Shown here: piece by piece, positions 1-6,198 of the stretch
Layout: every line of letters begins with the position of its first letter
How positions within the stretch are numbered: the first letter of the stretch is position 1
Source: Shewanella sp.
GTDB lineage: Bacteria > Pseudomonadota > Gammaproteobacteria > Enterobacterales > Shewanellaceae
Direction of reading: 5' to 3'
NCBI GenBank assembly: GCA_004195335.1
Contig: SDWK01000135.1
Span: 1 to 7,317 of the forward strand
DNA length: 7,317 nucleotides
The notes under the pieces: generated by a model
What the model was told of the DNA's origin: nothing
Seen by the model: only the letters and a program-made list of their open reading frames with translations
The model's database searches: none
Made by a program: the position numbers and the translations under genes

Positions 1-2
1 GG

Positions 3-18
3 TAACAGCATGTTGTTA
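3..18. repeat. imperfect 16-bp palindrome upstream of tkt
   Basis: TAACAGCATGTTGTTA is an inverted repeat with 5-bp arms (TAACA/TGTTA) around a CATG core. Only one symmetric pair (G8/T13) breaks the dyad. It lies about 150 bases upstream of the tkt start and could be an operator for a dimeric regulator. It does not match a consensus I can name with confidence, and it could be chance in AT-rich spacer DNA. Confidence 0.35.
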
Positions 19-68
19 AAGTATTAATTTTGGTGAGTTTTACTGATAACGAATAAGAAAGTGCTGAA

Positions 69-74
69 TATTAT
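69..74 (+). promoter_or_regulatory. candidate -10 element for tkt
   Basis: TATTAT matches the sigma70 -10 consensus at 5 of 6 positions and lies about 97 bases upstream of the tkt ATG. No good -35 hexamer sits 16-18 bases upstream (the sequence there is ATAACG-like). The call therefore rests on the -10 alone and is tentative. Confidence 0.25.
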
Positions 75-170
75 CGATATGAGTGAATTTTAATTGCGTC
101 CCACTGCCTAGTAGGGGAAAATATGTCCCCACAATTGCCCGCAAACCCCTAATAATAAGCAGGAGAGATC

Positions 171-2162
171 ATGTCATCTCGCAAAGAACTCGCAAACGCT
201 ATCCGCGCATTAACTATGGATGCCGTTCAAAAAGCCAATTCTGGTCACCCAGGTGCACCAATGGGGATGGCGGATATTGCTGAAGTACTCTGGAATGATT
301 TCCTTAAGCACAACCCAAACAACCCAGAATGGGCTGATCGCGACCGTTTTATTCTATCAAACGGCCACGGTTCTATGCTTATCTACTCTTTGCTTCACCT
401 TACCGGTTATGCATTACCAATCGAAGAGCTGCAGAACTTTCGTCAGTTGCACTCTAAGACCCCTGGTCACCCTGAATATGGTTACACACCCGGTGTTGAA
501 ACCACGACAGGTCCATTAGGCGCTGGTATCAGTAACGCTGTGGGTATGGCTATTGCGGAGAAGACATTGGCTGCGCAGTTTAACCGCCCAGGTCATGATA
601 TCGTCGATCACTTCACTTATTGTTTCCTTGGTGATGGCTGTTTGATGGAAGGTCTTTCTCATGAAGTCTGTTCATTAGCCGGTACTTTAGGGCTGGGCAA
701 ACTCGTGGCGTTCTGGGATGACAACGGTATCTCTATCGACGGACACGTCGAAGGTTGGTTCACCGATGATACGCCTAAACGTTTCGAAGCCTATGGCTGG
801 CATGTTATTGCAAATGTCGATGGCCATGATAGCGATGCTATCCGCGCGGCAATCGAAGAAGCTAAATCAGTTACCGATAAGCCATCGATGATCTGCTGTA
901 AGACAACTATTGGTTTTGGTTCACCAAACAAGTCCGGTAGCCACGATTGTCATGGCGCGCCATTGGGCGATGCTGAAATCCAAGCTGCCCGTGAATTCCT
1001 TGGTTGGGAGCATGGTGCATTTGAAATTCCTGACAACGTTTATGCAGGTTGGGATGCAAAAGATATTGGCGCGACCAGAGAGTCTGCGTGGAGTGAGAAG
1101 TTAGCCTCATATAAGGCTGAATTCCCAGAGTTGGCAAGCGAGTATGAGCGTCGTGTTATTACCGGCGAACTCCCAGCTGAATTTGAAGCTAAGGCACAAG
1201 CCTTCATTCAAGAGTGTCAGGATAAAGCGGAAGGCATTGCCAGCCGTAAAGCATCACAAAATGCCATTGCTGCATTCGGTGCTATCTTACCTGAAATGTT
1301 AGGCGGCAGCGCTGACTTAGCAGGTTCAAACCTGACACTTTGGTCTGGTTCTAAAGGTATTCAAGACGATGCCGCAGGTAACTACATCTATTACGGTGTA
1401 CGTGAATTCGGTATGAGCGGCATCATGAATGGTGTGTCACTGCACGGTGGTTTCATCAATTTCGGCGCAACGTTCATGATGTTTATGGAATACGCTCGTA
1501 ACGCAGTTCGTATGTCTGCGCTGATGGGCATTCAAAACATCTTCGTTTATACCCATGACTCAATTGGTCAAGGTGAAGATGGTCCAACTCATCAGCCTGT
1601 AGAGCAGTTGGCTAACCTACGTATGACACCGAATATGACTGTGTGGCGTCCATGTGATGCTGCTGAAACGGCTGTATCTTGGAAAAATGCAATTGAACGT
1701 CGTGAGGCGCCAACGTCATTGATCTTCAGTCGCCAAGGCCTTAAGGCTCAACCACGTAGCGCTCAGCAGTTAGCCGATGTTGCTAAGGGTGGTTATGTAT
1801 TAGTCGATTGTGAAGGAACGGCCGATTTAATCCTTATCGCCACAGGCTCTGAAGTGCAACTCGCGATCGATTCTGCCGCAGTGCTTACAGCGCAGGGTCA
1901 GAAGGTGCGTGTCGTGTCTATGCCGTCGACTAACGAGTTCGACAAGCAAGATGCTGCATACAAAGACGCTGTACTACCAAAGACTGTGACTAAGCGTGTT
2001 GCAATCGAAGCGGCTCACGTCGATTTCTGGCATAAGTATGTTGGATTCGGTGGTGCAGTGGTTGGTATGACTACGTTTGGTGAGTCTGCTCCTGGTGGAG
2101 AGTTGATGAAGCACTTTGGCTTTACCGTTGAAAATGTAGTTGAAGCGGCTAAAGGTCTTTAA
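171..2162 (+). CDS. tkt: transketolase
   Basis: Thiamine diphosphate-dependent transketolase. It moves two-carbon ketol units between sugar phosphates in the non-oxidative pentose phosphate pathway (cytosolic) and supplies erythrose 4-phosphate and ribose 5-phosphate. The protein has 663 residues, the same length as E. coli TktA. Visible motifs in order: GHPG with His26; SNGHGS with His66; the ThDP/Mg-binding GDG at 154-156 with Asn185; [10 protein letters not shown] with His261; the catalytic glutamate in GVREFGMSG (Glu412) of the pyrimidine domain; and [16 protein letters not shown] (His462, Asp470, His474), which contacts the sugar phosphate. All three domains are complete. The start is supported by an AGGAGA ribosome-binding site at 161-166, five bases upstream of the ATG. 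The next gene, epd, uses erythrose 4-phosphate, so the two fit as neighbours. Nothing is missing or unusual. Confidence 0.97.
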   Translation: MSSRKELANAIRALTMDAVQKANSGHPGAPMGMADIAEVLWNDFLKHNPNNPEWADRDRFILSNGHGSMLIYSLLHLTGYALPIEELQNFRQLHSKTPGHPEYGYTPGVETTTGPLGAGISNAVGMAIAEKTLAAQFNRPGHDIVDHFTYCFLGDGCLMEGLSHEVCSLAGTLGLGKLVAFWDDNGISIDGHVEGWFTDDTPKRFEAYGWHVIANVDGHDSDAIRAAIEEAKSVTDKPSMICCKTTIGFGSPNKSGSHDCHGAPLGDAEIQAAREFLGWEHGAFEIPDNVYAGWDAKDIGATRESAWSEKLASYKAEFPELASEYERRVITGELPAEFEAKAQAFIQECQDKAEGIASRKASQNAIAAFGAILPEMLGGSADLAGSNLTLWSGSKGIQDDAAGNYIYYGVREFGMSGIMNGVSLHGGFINFGATFMMFMEYARNAVRMSALMGIQNIFVYTHDSIGQGEDGPTHQPVEQLANLRMTPNMTVWRPCDAAETAVSWKNAIERREAPTSLIFSRQGLKAQPRSAQQLADVAKGGYVLVDCEGTADLILIATGSEVQLAIDSAAVLTAQGQKVRVVSMPSTNEFDKQDAAYKDAVLPKTVTKRVAIEAAHVDFWHKYVGFGGAVVGMTTFGESAPGGELMKHFGFTVENVVEAAKGL

Positions 2163-2191
2163 ATATAAGATACGAAAATAGTGAGTGCTTC

Positions 2192-2213
2192 AGACTTTTA
2201 TTTTTTTAAGTCT
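2192..2213 (+). other. small T-rich-loop hairpin after tkt
   Basis: AGACTT (2192-2197) pairs with AAGTCT (2208-2213) around a ten-base T-rich loop that includes a run of seven T at 2201-2207. The stem is short and the T run lies inside the loop rather than after it, so this is not a standard terminator. It may be part of the tkt 3' end together with the stronger hairpin that follows. Confidence 0.3.
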
Positions 2214-2228
2214 CTATGCTCATGTTAT

Positions 2229-2256
2229 AACGGCTTACCGAGAGTGGTAGGCCGTT
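2229..2256 (+). terminator. hairpin, possible tkt terminator
   Basis: An 11-bp stem forms between 2229-2239 and 2246-2256 with one G-U pair and a six-base loop (GAGAGT). It is followed by GTTGTTGTAT, which is U-rich but interrupted. The stem is strong and the U tract is poor, so termination may be partial and allow some read-through into epd. Confidence 0.5.
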
Positions 2257-2297
2257 GTTGTATCAAGAAAAGAGTATAAAAGGGTAGAATTAGCTTA

Positions 2298-3323
2298 ATG
2301 ATCAGAGTCGCAATCAATGGATATGGCCGTATCGGTCGTTCAATTCTTCGTGCTCTTTACGAGTCGGGTAAACGCGATCAAATTCAGATCGTGGCCATCA
2401 ATGAACTCGCCACACCCGAAGCCATGCTTCACCTTACTCGTTACGACACGACCCATGGACGCTTTCAATCTCAGGCTTCTCTCGATGCTGATGGCCTTAA
2501 AATGGTGATTGGTGATGATGTCATTACGCTTTTACATGAACGTGATCCCTCTAAGCTCCCATGGCGAGAGATGGATATCGATATTGTTTATGAAGCGACG
2601 GGGGCGTTTTCCGATAGAACAAGTTGTGAAGCTCATGTCCATGCCGGTGCGAAGCAAGTATTGATAAGCCACCCATCCTCGAGCGATGTTGATGCGACGA
2701 TTGTCTATGGCGTCAATCATCATCTTCTTAAAGCAGAGCATACAGTGGTCTCCAATGCCTCATGTACAACAAACTGTATTGTGCCTGTCATCGAAGTGTT
2801 AGATGAACACTTTAAAGTCAAAAGCGGTGCCATAACGACGATCCACTCGGCGATGAATGACCAGCAAGTGATCGATGCCTATCATGATGATCTGCGGCGA
2901 ACACGCGCGGCGGGTCAGTCTATTATTCCGGTCGATACTAAGCTGGCTCGAGGAATAGAGCGCATATTGCCAAAGATGAAAGATAAATTTGAAGCGATCT
3001 CGGTGCGAGTGCCTACGATCAATGTCACGGCGATCGATCTTTCTGTGACTTTGGAGTCAAGAGTTGACATTGCTCAAGTAAATCAGGTGCTTTCTAATTC
3101 GTCTACAGGGCTTTATAAGGGCGTTTTAGGCTATACTAATGAGCCTTTGGTATCGTGTGATTTTAACCACGACCCAAGATCTAGCATCGTCGATGGCACC
3201 CAGACGCGGGTCAGTGCCGGACATTTGGTGAAGCTGCTCCTGTGGTGTGACAACGAATGGGGCTTTGCTAACCGCATGCTAGATACCAGTTTAGAGATGA
3301 TAAAGGCGATCAGAGCCGCTTAA
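2298..3323 (+). CDS. epd: D-erythrose-4-phosphate dehydrogenase
   Basis: NAD-dependent oxidation of erythrose 4-phosphate to 4-phosphoerythronate, the first step of the DXP-dependent pyridoxal phosphate route. The enzyme is a paralogue of GAPDH. The 341 residues match the usual family length (about 340). The Rossmann motif GYGRIG is at 8-13. Glu36 (NELA) sits where GAPDH normally has NDL. The catalytic cysteine is Cys156 in SNASCTTNC and the catalytic histidine is His183 in [10 protein letters not shown]. The stretch around 199-214 ([17 protein letters not shown]) and the C-terminal [15 protein letters not shown] are Epd signatures that separate it from true GAPDH. The start is preceded by a weak, distant purine stretch (AAAAGGG at 2277-2283), which suggests modest translation compared with tkt, pgk and fba. 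The alternative call, GAPDH, is unlikely given these motifs and the neighbours tkt and pgk. Confidence 0.95.
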   Translation: MIRVAINGYGRIGRSILRALYESGKRDQIQIVAINELATPEAMLHLTRYDTTHGRFQSQASLDADGLKMVIGDDVITLLHERDPSKLPWREMDIDIVYEATGAFSDRTSCEAHVHAGAKQVLISHPSSSDVDATIVYGVNHHLLKAEHTVVSNASCTTNCIVPVIEVLDEHFKVKSGAITTIHSAMNDQQVIDAYHDDLRRTRAAGQSIIPVDTKLARGIERILPKMKDKFEAISVRVPTINVTAIDLSVTLESRVDIAQVNQVLSNSSTGLYKGVLGYTNEPLVSCDFNHDPRSSIVDGTQTRVSAGHLVKLLLWCDNEWGFANRMLDTSLEMIKAIRAA

Positions 3324-3334
3324 AATATAGCGCC

Positions 3335-3393
3335 AAGACGATACTGCGCAGGTGGAGCTAAGATGACACTTGCAGGCAGGCTATCGTCTTTTT
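3335..3393 (+). terminator. long bulged hairpin plus T5, epd terminator
   Basis: The outer stem pairs AAGACGATA (3335-3343) with TATCGTCTT (3382-3390), nine perfect pairs. It continues with CTGC/GCAG (3344-3347 with 3376-3379) and with 3348-3354 paired to 3367-3373 (one G-U), leaving a twelve-base loop and small bulges. A run of five T (3389-3393) follows directly. The shape fits an intrinsic terminator 11 bases after the epd stop codon, although the stem is unusually long. Confidence 0.6.
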
Positions 3394-3418
3394 GTCGAAA
3401 GTCTGTCGAATCGTCGAA
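3394..3418. repeat. three copies of GTCGAA
   Basis: GTCGAA occurs at 3394-3399, 3405-3410 and 3413-3418 in a 25-base stretch between the epd terminator and the pgk promoter region. The spacing is irregular (11 and 8 bases), so this is either a cluster of weak binding sites or chance. Confidence 0.3.
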
Positions 3419-3448
3419 TACGATAGGCCATCATCTCAGCTTTGGACT

Positions 3449-3454
3449 TATAAT
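3449..3454 (+). promoter_or_regulatory. consensus -10 element upstream of pgk
   Basis: A perfect TATAAT lies 102 bases upstream of the pgk ATG and after the epd terminator, where a pgk promoter would be expected. The best -35 at 18-base spacing is AGGCCA (3425-3430), only 3 of 6 matches, and there is no extended -10 TG. The promoter may therefore need an activator. The inferred transcript start is near 3461. Confidence 0.45.
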
Positions 3455-3458
3455 TTAA

Positions 3459-3492
3459 CCTGATGGCTTGGTGTCGTGTCCCAGCTGTCAGG
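3459..3492 (+). other. stem-loop in pgk leader
   Basis: Bases 3459-3471 pair with 3480-3492: CCTGA/TCAGG at the base, two G-U pairs, three further pairs, one T/C mismatch, then GG/CC, with loop TGTCGTGT. If transcription starts just after the TATAAT at 3449-3454, this stem would sit at or near the 5' end of the pgk mRNA, where hairpins often protect against decay. It is not followed directly by a T run, so it is not a terminator. Confidence 0.45.
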
Positions 3493-3508
3493 ATAACCAA
3501 TTTATTTT

Positions 3509-3534
3509 TAACTTTTGATTTATAACTTTTAATT
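3509..3534 (+). repeat. tandem AT-rich 12-mer before pgk
   Basis: TAACTTTTGATT (3509-3520) is repeated as TAACTTTTAATT (3523-3534), 11 of 12 bases identical with a 14-base period. It lies just upstream of the pgk ribosome-binding site (GAGG, 3545-3548). An unstructured U-rich leader of this kind may favour ribosome docking. Any regulatory role is inference. Confidence 0.45.
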
Positions 3535-3556
3535 TTAAACATTTGAGGAAATATAA

Positions 3557-4732
3557 ATGGCTATTATCAATATGTCAGAGTTAGATCTCCAAGGTAAGCG
3601 AGTGCTTATTCGTGAAGATCTTAACGTACCCGTCAGTGACGGTGTGGTGACCAGTGATGCACGTCTTCGTGCCGCACTACCAACAATCAAACTCGCTCTC
3701 GAAAAGGGCGCCGCCGTTATGGTGATGTCTCACCTTGGGCGTCCAACCGAAGGTGAATACAATGCCGAGTTTTCACTGCAACCTGTTGTCGATTATCTGA
3801 CAAAAGCCTTAGCGTGCCCAGTTCGTCTGGCCGCCGATTACCTCGATGGTGTCGAAGCTAATGTGGGTGAGCTTGTTGTATTTGAAAACGTTCGTTTTAA
3901 CGTCGGTGAGAAGAAGAATGATGAAGCGTTAGCTAAAAAGCTCGCTGCGCTTTGTGATGTCTATGTGATGGATGCTTTCGGTACCGCTCACCGCGCTCAG
4001 GCATCGACCCATGGTGTCGGTCTTCATGCTCCTATTGCATGTGCTGGCCCTTTATTGGCGGGTGAATTAGATGCACTGGGTAAGGCGATGGATAACCCTG
4101 CACGTCCATTAGTGGCGATTGTAGGTGGTTCAAAAGTGTCGACTAAGCTTACCGTGCTTGAAAGCCTTTCAGGTATCGTTGACCAACTTGTTGTTGGTGG
4201 CGGAATCGCGAATACCTTTATAGCTGCAGCGGGACATGAAGTCGGTAAGTCTCTTTATGAAGCCGACCTGATTGAAGAAGCGAAGCGTCTTGTCGCTAAC
4301 GCTCAAAGCCGTGGCGGTGATATCCCAGTGCCAACCGATGTGGTTGTGGCCAGCAAGTTCAGCCCTACAGCAATCGCTACGCTTAAAGATGTGAGTGAAG
4401 TGACATCTGAAGATATGATCTTCGACATCGGTCCTGATAGCGCTGAAGCATTATCTGAAATATTAAAGAATGCTGGAACCATCGTATGGAACGGACCTGT
4501 CGGTGTATTTGAGTTCGATCAGTTTGGTGAAGGTACTAAGCGTATCGCTCAAGCGATTGCAGATTCGAACGCATTCTCTATCGCTGGAGGTGGTGACACT
4601 CTAGCGGCAGTCGATAAGTATGGTATTGCCGATAAAGTCTCTTATATCTCAACGGGTGGCGGTGCATTCCTCGAGTTCCTCGAAGGAAAAGAGTTGCCAG
4701 CCGTTGCTATGCTTGAGTCTCGCGGCAAATAG
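3557..4732 (+). CDS. pgk: phosphoglycerate kinase
   Basis: Reversible transfer of phosphate between 1,3-bisphosphoglycerate and ADP in glycolysis and gluconeogenesis (cytosolic, monomeric, two Rossmann-like lobes). The 391 residues compare with 387 in E. coli. N-lobe 3-phosphoglycerate contacts are visible as IREDLNVP (Arg19, Asp21, Asn23), SHLGRP (His59, Arg62), ENVRFN (Arg113) and the arginine in AHRAQAS (Arg146). The hinge and C-lobe nucleotide site show VGGSKVSTK (189-197), GGGIANTF, the WNGPVGVFE motif (311-319) and GGGDT (344-348), with the conserved end [17 protein letters not shown]. The start is set by GAGG at 3545-3548, eight bases before the ATG. The 233-base gap from epd with terminator and TATAAT suggests its own promoter, unlike a tightly packed operon. 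It is complete, with no missing residues. Confidence 0.97.
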   Translation: MAIINMSELDLQGKRVLIREDLNVPVSDGVVTSDARLRAALPTIKLALEKGAAVMVMSHLGRPTEGEYNAEFSLQPVVDYLTKALACPVRLAADYLDGVEANVGELVVFENVRFNVGEKKNDEALAKKLAALCDVYVMDAFGTAHRAQASTHGVGLHAPIACAGPLLAGELDALGKAMDNPARPLVAIVGGSKVSTKLTVLESLSGIVDQLVVGGGIANTFIAAAGHEVGKSLYEADLIEEAKRLVANAQSRGGDIPVPTDVVVASKFSPTAIATLKDVSEVTSEDMIFDIGPDSAEALSEILKNAGTIVWNGPVGVFEFDQFGEGTKRIAQAIADSNAFSIAGGGDTLAAVDKYGIADKVSYISTGGGAFLEFLEGKELPAVAMLESRGK

Positions 4733-4746
4733 CAAATTAACAGCTG

Positions 4747-4788
4747 AAAAAACAATAAAAATCAGTGAAATAATTTAAATAAAAAAAA
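4747..4788. promoter_or_regulatory. phased A-tracts upstream of fba
   Basis: A-runs lie at 4747-4752 (A6), 4757-4761 (A5), 4768-4770 (A3), about 4777-4779 and 4781-4788 (A8). The first four are spaced about 9-10 bases apart, which predicts bent DNA or an UP-like element. A TTGACT follows at 4796-4801 but has no good -10 partner. The role is inferred. Confidence 0.3.
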
Positions 4789-4857
4789 CCGTGCTTTGAC
4801 TCGTGTTAATGAACCAGCTTCCTCAGTGGGAATAAAAGATCACAGAATCATTATTCA

Positions 4858-4885
4858 TTCATTTTCATGGGTTAAAGCATATAAA
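4858..4885 (+). promoter_or_regulatory. weak candidate fba promoter
   Basis: TATAAA at 4880-4885 matches the -10 consensus at 5 of 6 positions. TTCATT at 4858-4863 (3 of 6) lies 16 bases upstream. This would start transcription near 4892, about 50 bases before the fba ATG. It is the best candidate I can see in this spacer, but it is weak. Confidence 0.25.
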
Positions 4886-4910
4886 AATCAATCCAAACGA
4901 TAGTGACCTC

Positions 4911-4926
4911 GGTGATGTAAATCACC
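4911..4926. promoter_or_regulatory. perfect palindrome before fba: CRP-like site or RNA hairpin
   Basis: GGTGATGTAAATCACC has perfect 6-bp arms around GTAA. Read as DNA, it holds GTGA-N6-TCAC, the core of the CRP consensus TGTGA-N6-TCACA, with the outer base of each half changed (G and C for T and A). Read as RNA, it is a 6-bp stem closed by GUAA, a GNRA tetraloop, eight bases before the GGAG ribosome-binding site (4935-4938). Both readings are possible. Its position downstream of the candidate promoter favours repression or a leader hairpin over activation. Confidence 0.5.
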
Positions 4927-4944
4927 CTATTATTGGAGTAAATA

Positions 4945-6009
4945 ATGGCTTTAATTTCCCTACGTCAAATGCTAGATCATGCTGCAGAGCATGGTTATGG
5001 CGTCCCCGCTTTTAATGTGAACAATCTTGAGCAGATGCGTGCAATCATGCAAGCTGCTGAAGCGACCGACAGCCCTGTTATTGTTCAGGCTTCGGCGGGT
5101 GCACGTAAGTATGCTCGTCCTCAGTTCCTTAAATATTTGATGGCTGCTGCACTCGAGCAGTATCCTGACATCCCAGTGTGTATTCACCAGGACCATGGTA
5201 CCGATCCTGATATTTGTCAGCGTTCGATTCAGTTAGGCATGTCATCGGTAATGATGGATGGCTCATTGATGGCTGACGGTAAGACTCCAGCTTCCTATGA
5301 GTATAACGTCGACGTTACCCGTAAGACTGTGGCATTTGCTCATGCTTGTGGTGTGTCTGTTGAGGGTGAAATCGGTTGTCTGGGGAGTCTTGAAACCGGT
5401 GAAGCCGGTGAAGAAGATGGTATCGGTGCTGCAGGTATTTTGAGCATGGACCAGATGCTAACGACACCTGAAGAAGCGGCACGTTTCGTCGCCGATACTC
5501 ACGTTGACGCATTGGCGATCGCAATCGGTACCAGTCATGGTGCGTATAAGTTTAGCCGTAAGCCTACGGGTGATGTACTGCGTATCGATCGTATCAAAGA
5601 GATCCACGCGCGTATTCCTAACACTCACTTAGTTATGCATGGTTCATCTTCAGTACCCCAAGAGTGGTTGGAAATTATCAACCAGTATGGCGGCGCAATC
5701 CCTGAAACATATGGTGTTCCGTTAGAAGAGATCGTTGAAGGTATCAAGCACGGCGTGCGTAAGGTCAATATTGATACCGATCTTCGTTTAGCATCTACCG
5801 GTGCTGTACGTAAGTTCTTAGCTGAAAACCCAAGTGAATTTGATCCACGTAAATTCCTTAAAGCATCTATGGAAGCGATGGCTGATATCTGTACTACACG
5901 TTACGAAGCGTTTGGGTGTGCTGGTATGGGCTCAAAAATTAAGCCTAAGTCGTTGCAAGCTATGTATAAAGCATACCAATCAGGTGAGCTTGACCCACAG
6001 ATTAAATAA
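4945..6009 (+). CDS. fba: fructose-bisphosphate aldolase, class II, Calvin-cycle subtype
   Basis: Zinc-dependent aldol cleavage or condensation of fructose 1,6-bisphosphate with glyceraldehyde 3-phosphate and dihydroxyacetone phosphate (related enzymes also handle sedoheptulose bisphosphate). The 354 residues form a TIM barrel. The catalytic Asp83 and zinc ligand His84 are in CIHQDHGTD. Glu142 is in VEGEIG, zinc-site histidines are at His198 (GTSHGAYKF) and His232 (MHGSSS), and the phosphate-binding VNIDTD is at 274-279. The N-terminus [19 protein letters not shown] and the long insert around 145-165 belong to the class IIB/Calvin-cycle subtype seen in Pseudomonas and phototrophs, not to E. 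coli FbaA (class IIA). The start has GGAG at 4935-4938, six bases upstream. There is no RuBisCO or phosphoribulokinase here, so the role is central glycolysis/gluconeogenesis despite the subtype name. It is complete. Confidence 0.96.
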   Translation: MALISLRQMLDHAAEHGYGVPAFNVNNLEQMRAIMQAAEATDSPVIVQASAGARKYARPQFLKYLMAAALEQYPDIPVCIHQDHGTDPDICQRSIQLGMSSVMMDGSLMADGKTPASYEYNVDVTRKTVAFAHACGVSVEGEIGCLGSLETGEAGEEDGIGAAGILSMDQMLTTPEEAARFVADTHVDALAIAIGTSHGAYKFSRKPTGDVLRIDRIKEIHARIPNTHLVMHGSSSVPQEWLEIINQYGGAIPETYGVPLEEIVEGIKHGVRKVNIDTDLRLASTGAVRKFLAENPSEFDPRKFLKASMEAMADICTTRYEAFGCAGMGSKIKPKSLQAMYKAYQSGELDPQIK

Positions 6010-6021
6010 GTCGTTTTAATT

Positions 6022-6042
6022 TTAAAGACAACTTGTCTTTAA
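6022..6042 (+). other. hairpin directly after fba
   Basis: TTAAAGACA (6022-6030) pairs perfectly with TGTCTTTAA (6034-6042) around a three-base loop. It begins 12 bases after the fba stop codon, and its last two bases are also the first two of the next hairpin. It has no T run of its own. It may add stability to the fba 3' end. Confidence 0.5.
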
Positions 6043-6070
6043 TGCCCGCCTAGTGCGGGCATTTTTATTT
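6041..6070 (+). terminator. intrinsic terminator of fba
   Basis: AATGCCCGC (6041-6049) pairs with GCGGGCATT (6055-6063) around the loop CTAGT, a GC-rich 9-bp stem. It is followed by TTTTT-A-TTT (6062-6070). This is a textbook rho-independent terminator and the clearest end of transcription in the window. Confidence 0.9.
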
Positions 6071-6108
6071 GAGTTGATCCTCCTTATTAAGGTTAGCCAT
6101 TTTTATTT

Positions 6109-6122
6109 TTGACTTGTATCAA
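6109..6122. promoter_or_regulatory. FNR/EtrA-like box upstream of DUF481 gene
   Basis: TTGACTTGTATCAA matches the FNR-family consensus TTGAT-N4-ATCAA at 9 of 10 defined positions. It lies 76 bases upstream of the ATG. With a weak -10 at GTTAAT (6148-6153) or TAATAT (6150-6155), its centre would be near -44 to -46, close to but not exactly the classic -41.5 activator position. TTGACT alone could instead be a -35 element, but no good -10 sits 16-18 bases after it. Confidence 0.4.
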
Positions 6123-6198
6123 TCATTTTCAATTCTGTTTTGTGAGTGTTAATATTGCGCCGATTTTAAGGGATATGATCTTTCGGAGTGGTATAAAA

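Noticed and set aside
1..60. End or start of a neighbouring gene at the left edge
   Set aside because: The + strand frames hit stop codons by base 27. A possible - strand ATG at 9-11 has no ribosome-binding site and only three codons in view.
63..76. GCTGAAT as a Cra (FruR) site before tkt
   Set aside because: Only the left half matches and the right half does not follow the consensus.
79..93. Four-codon leader peptide ORF before tkt
   Set aside because: No ribosome-binding site and too short to separate from chance.
83..283. GTG-started + strand ORF overlapping the start of tkt in another frame
   Set aside because: No ribosome-binding site, no recognisable protein features, and most of it overlaps the certain tkt coding sequence.
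907..1137. - strand ORF within tkt, and similar ones within epd (2532-2741) and fba (4972-5196, 5315-5524)
   Set aside because: Antisense shadows of well-supported genes, with no start signals and no family features.
3335..3429. Classic transcription attenuator controlling pgk
   Set aside because: The competing partner is downstream of the T run, so it would be made too late to prevent termination, and no leader peptide is seen. It is kept only as an unexplained alternative pairing.
4796..4801. TTGACT as the -35 of an fba promoter
   Set aside because: No acceptable -10 at 16-18 base spacing (the sequence there is TTCCTC-like).
6109..6198. Upstream TTG start that would add 30 residues to the DUF481 protein
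   Set aside because: The extension would bury the signal peptide, has no ribosome-binding site, and covers the likely promoter region. ATG 6199 has GGAG and a signal peptide directly after it.
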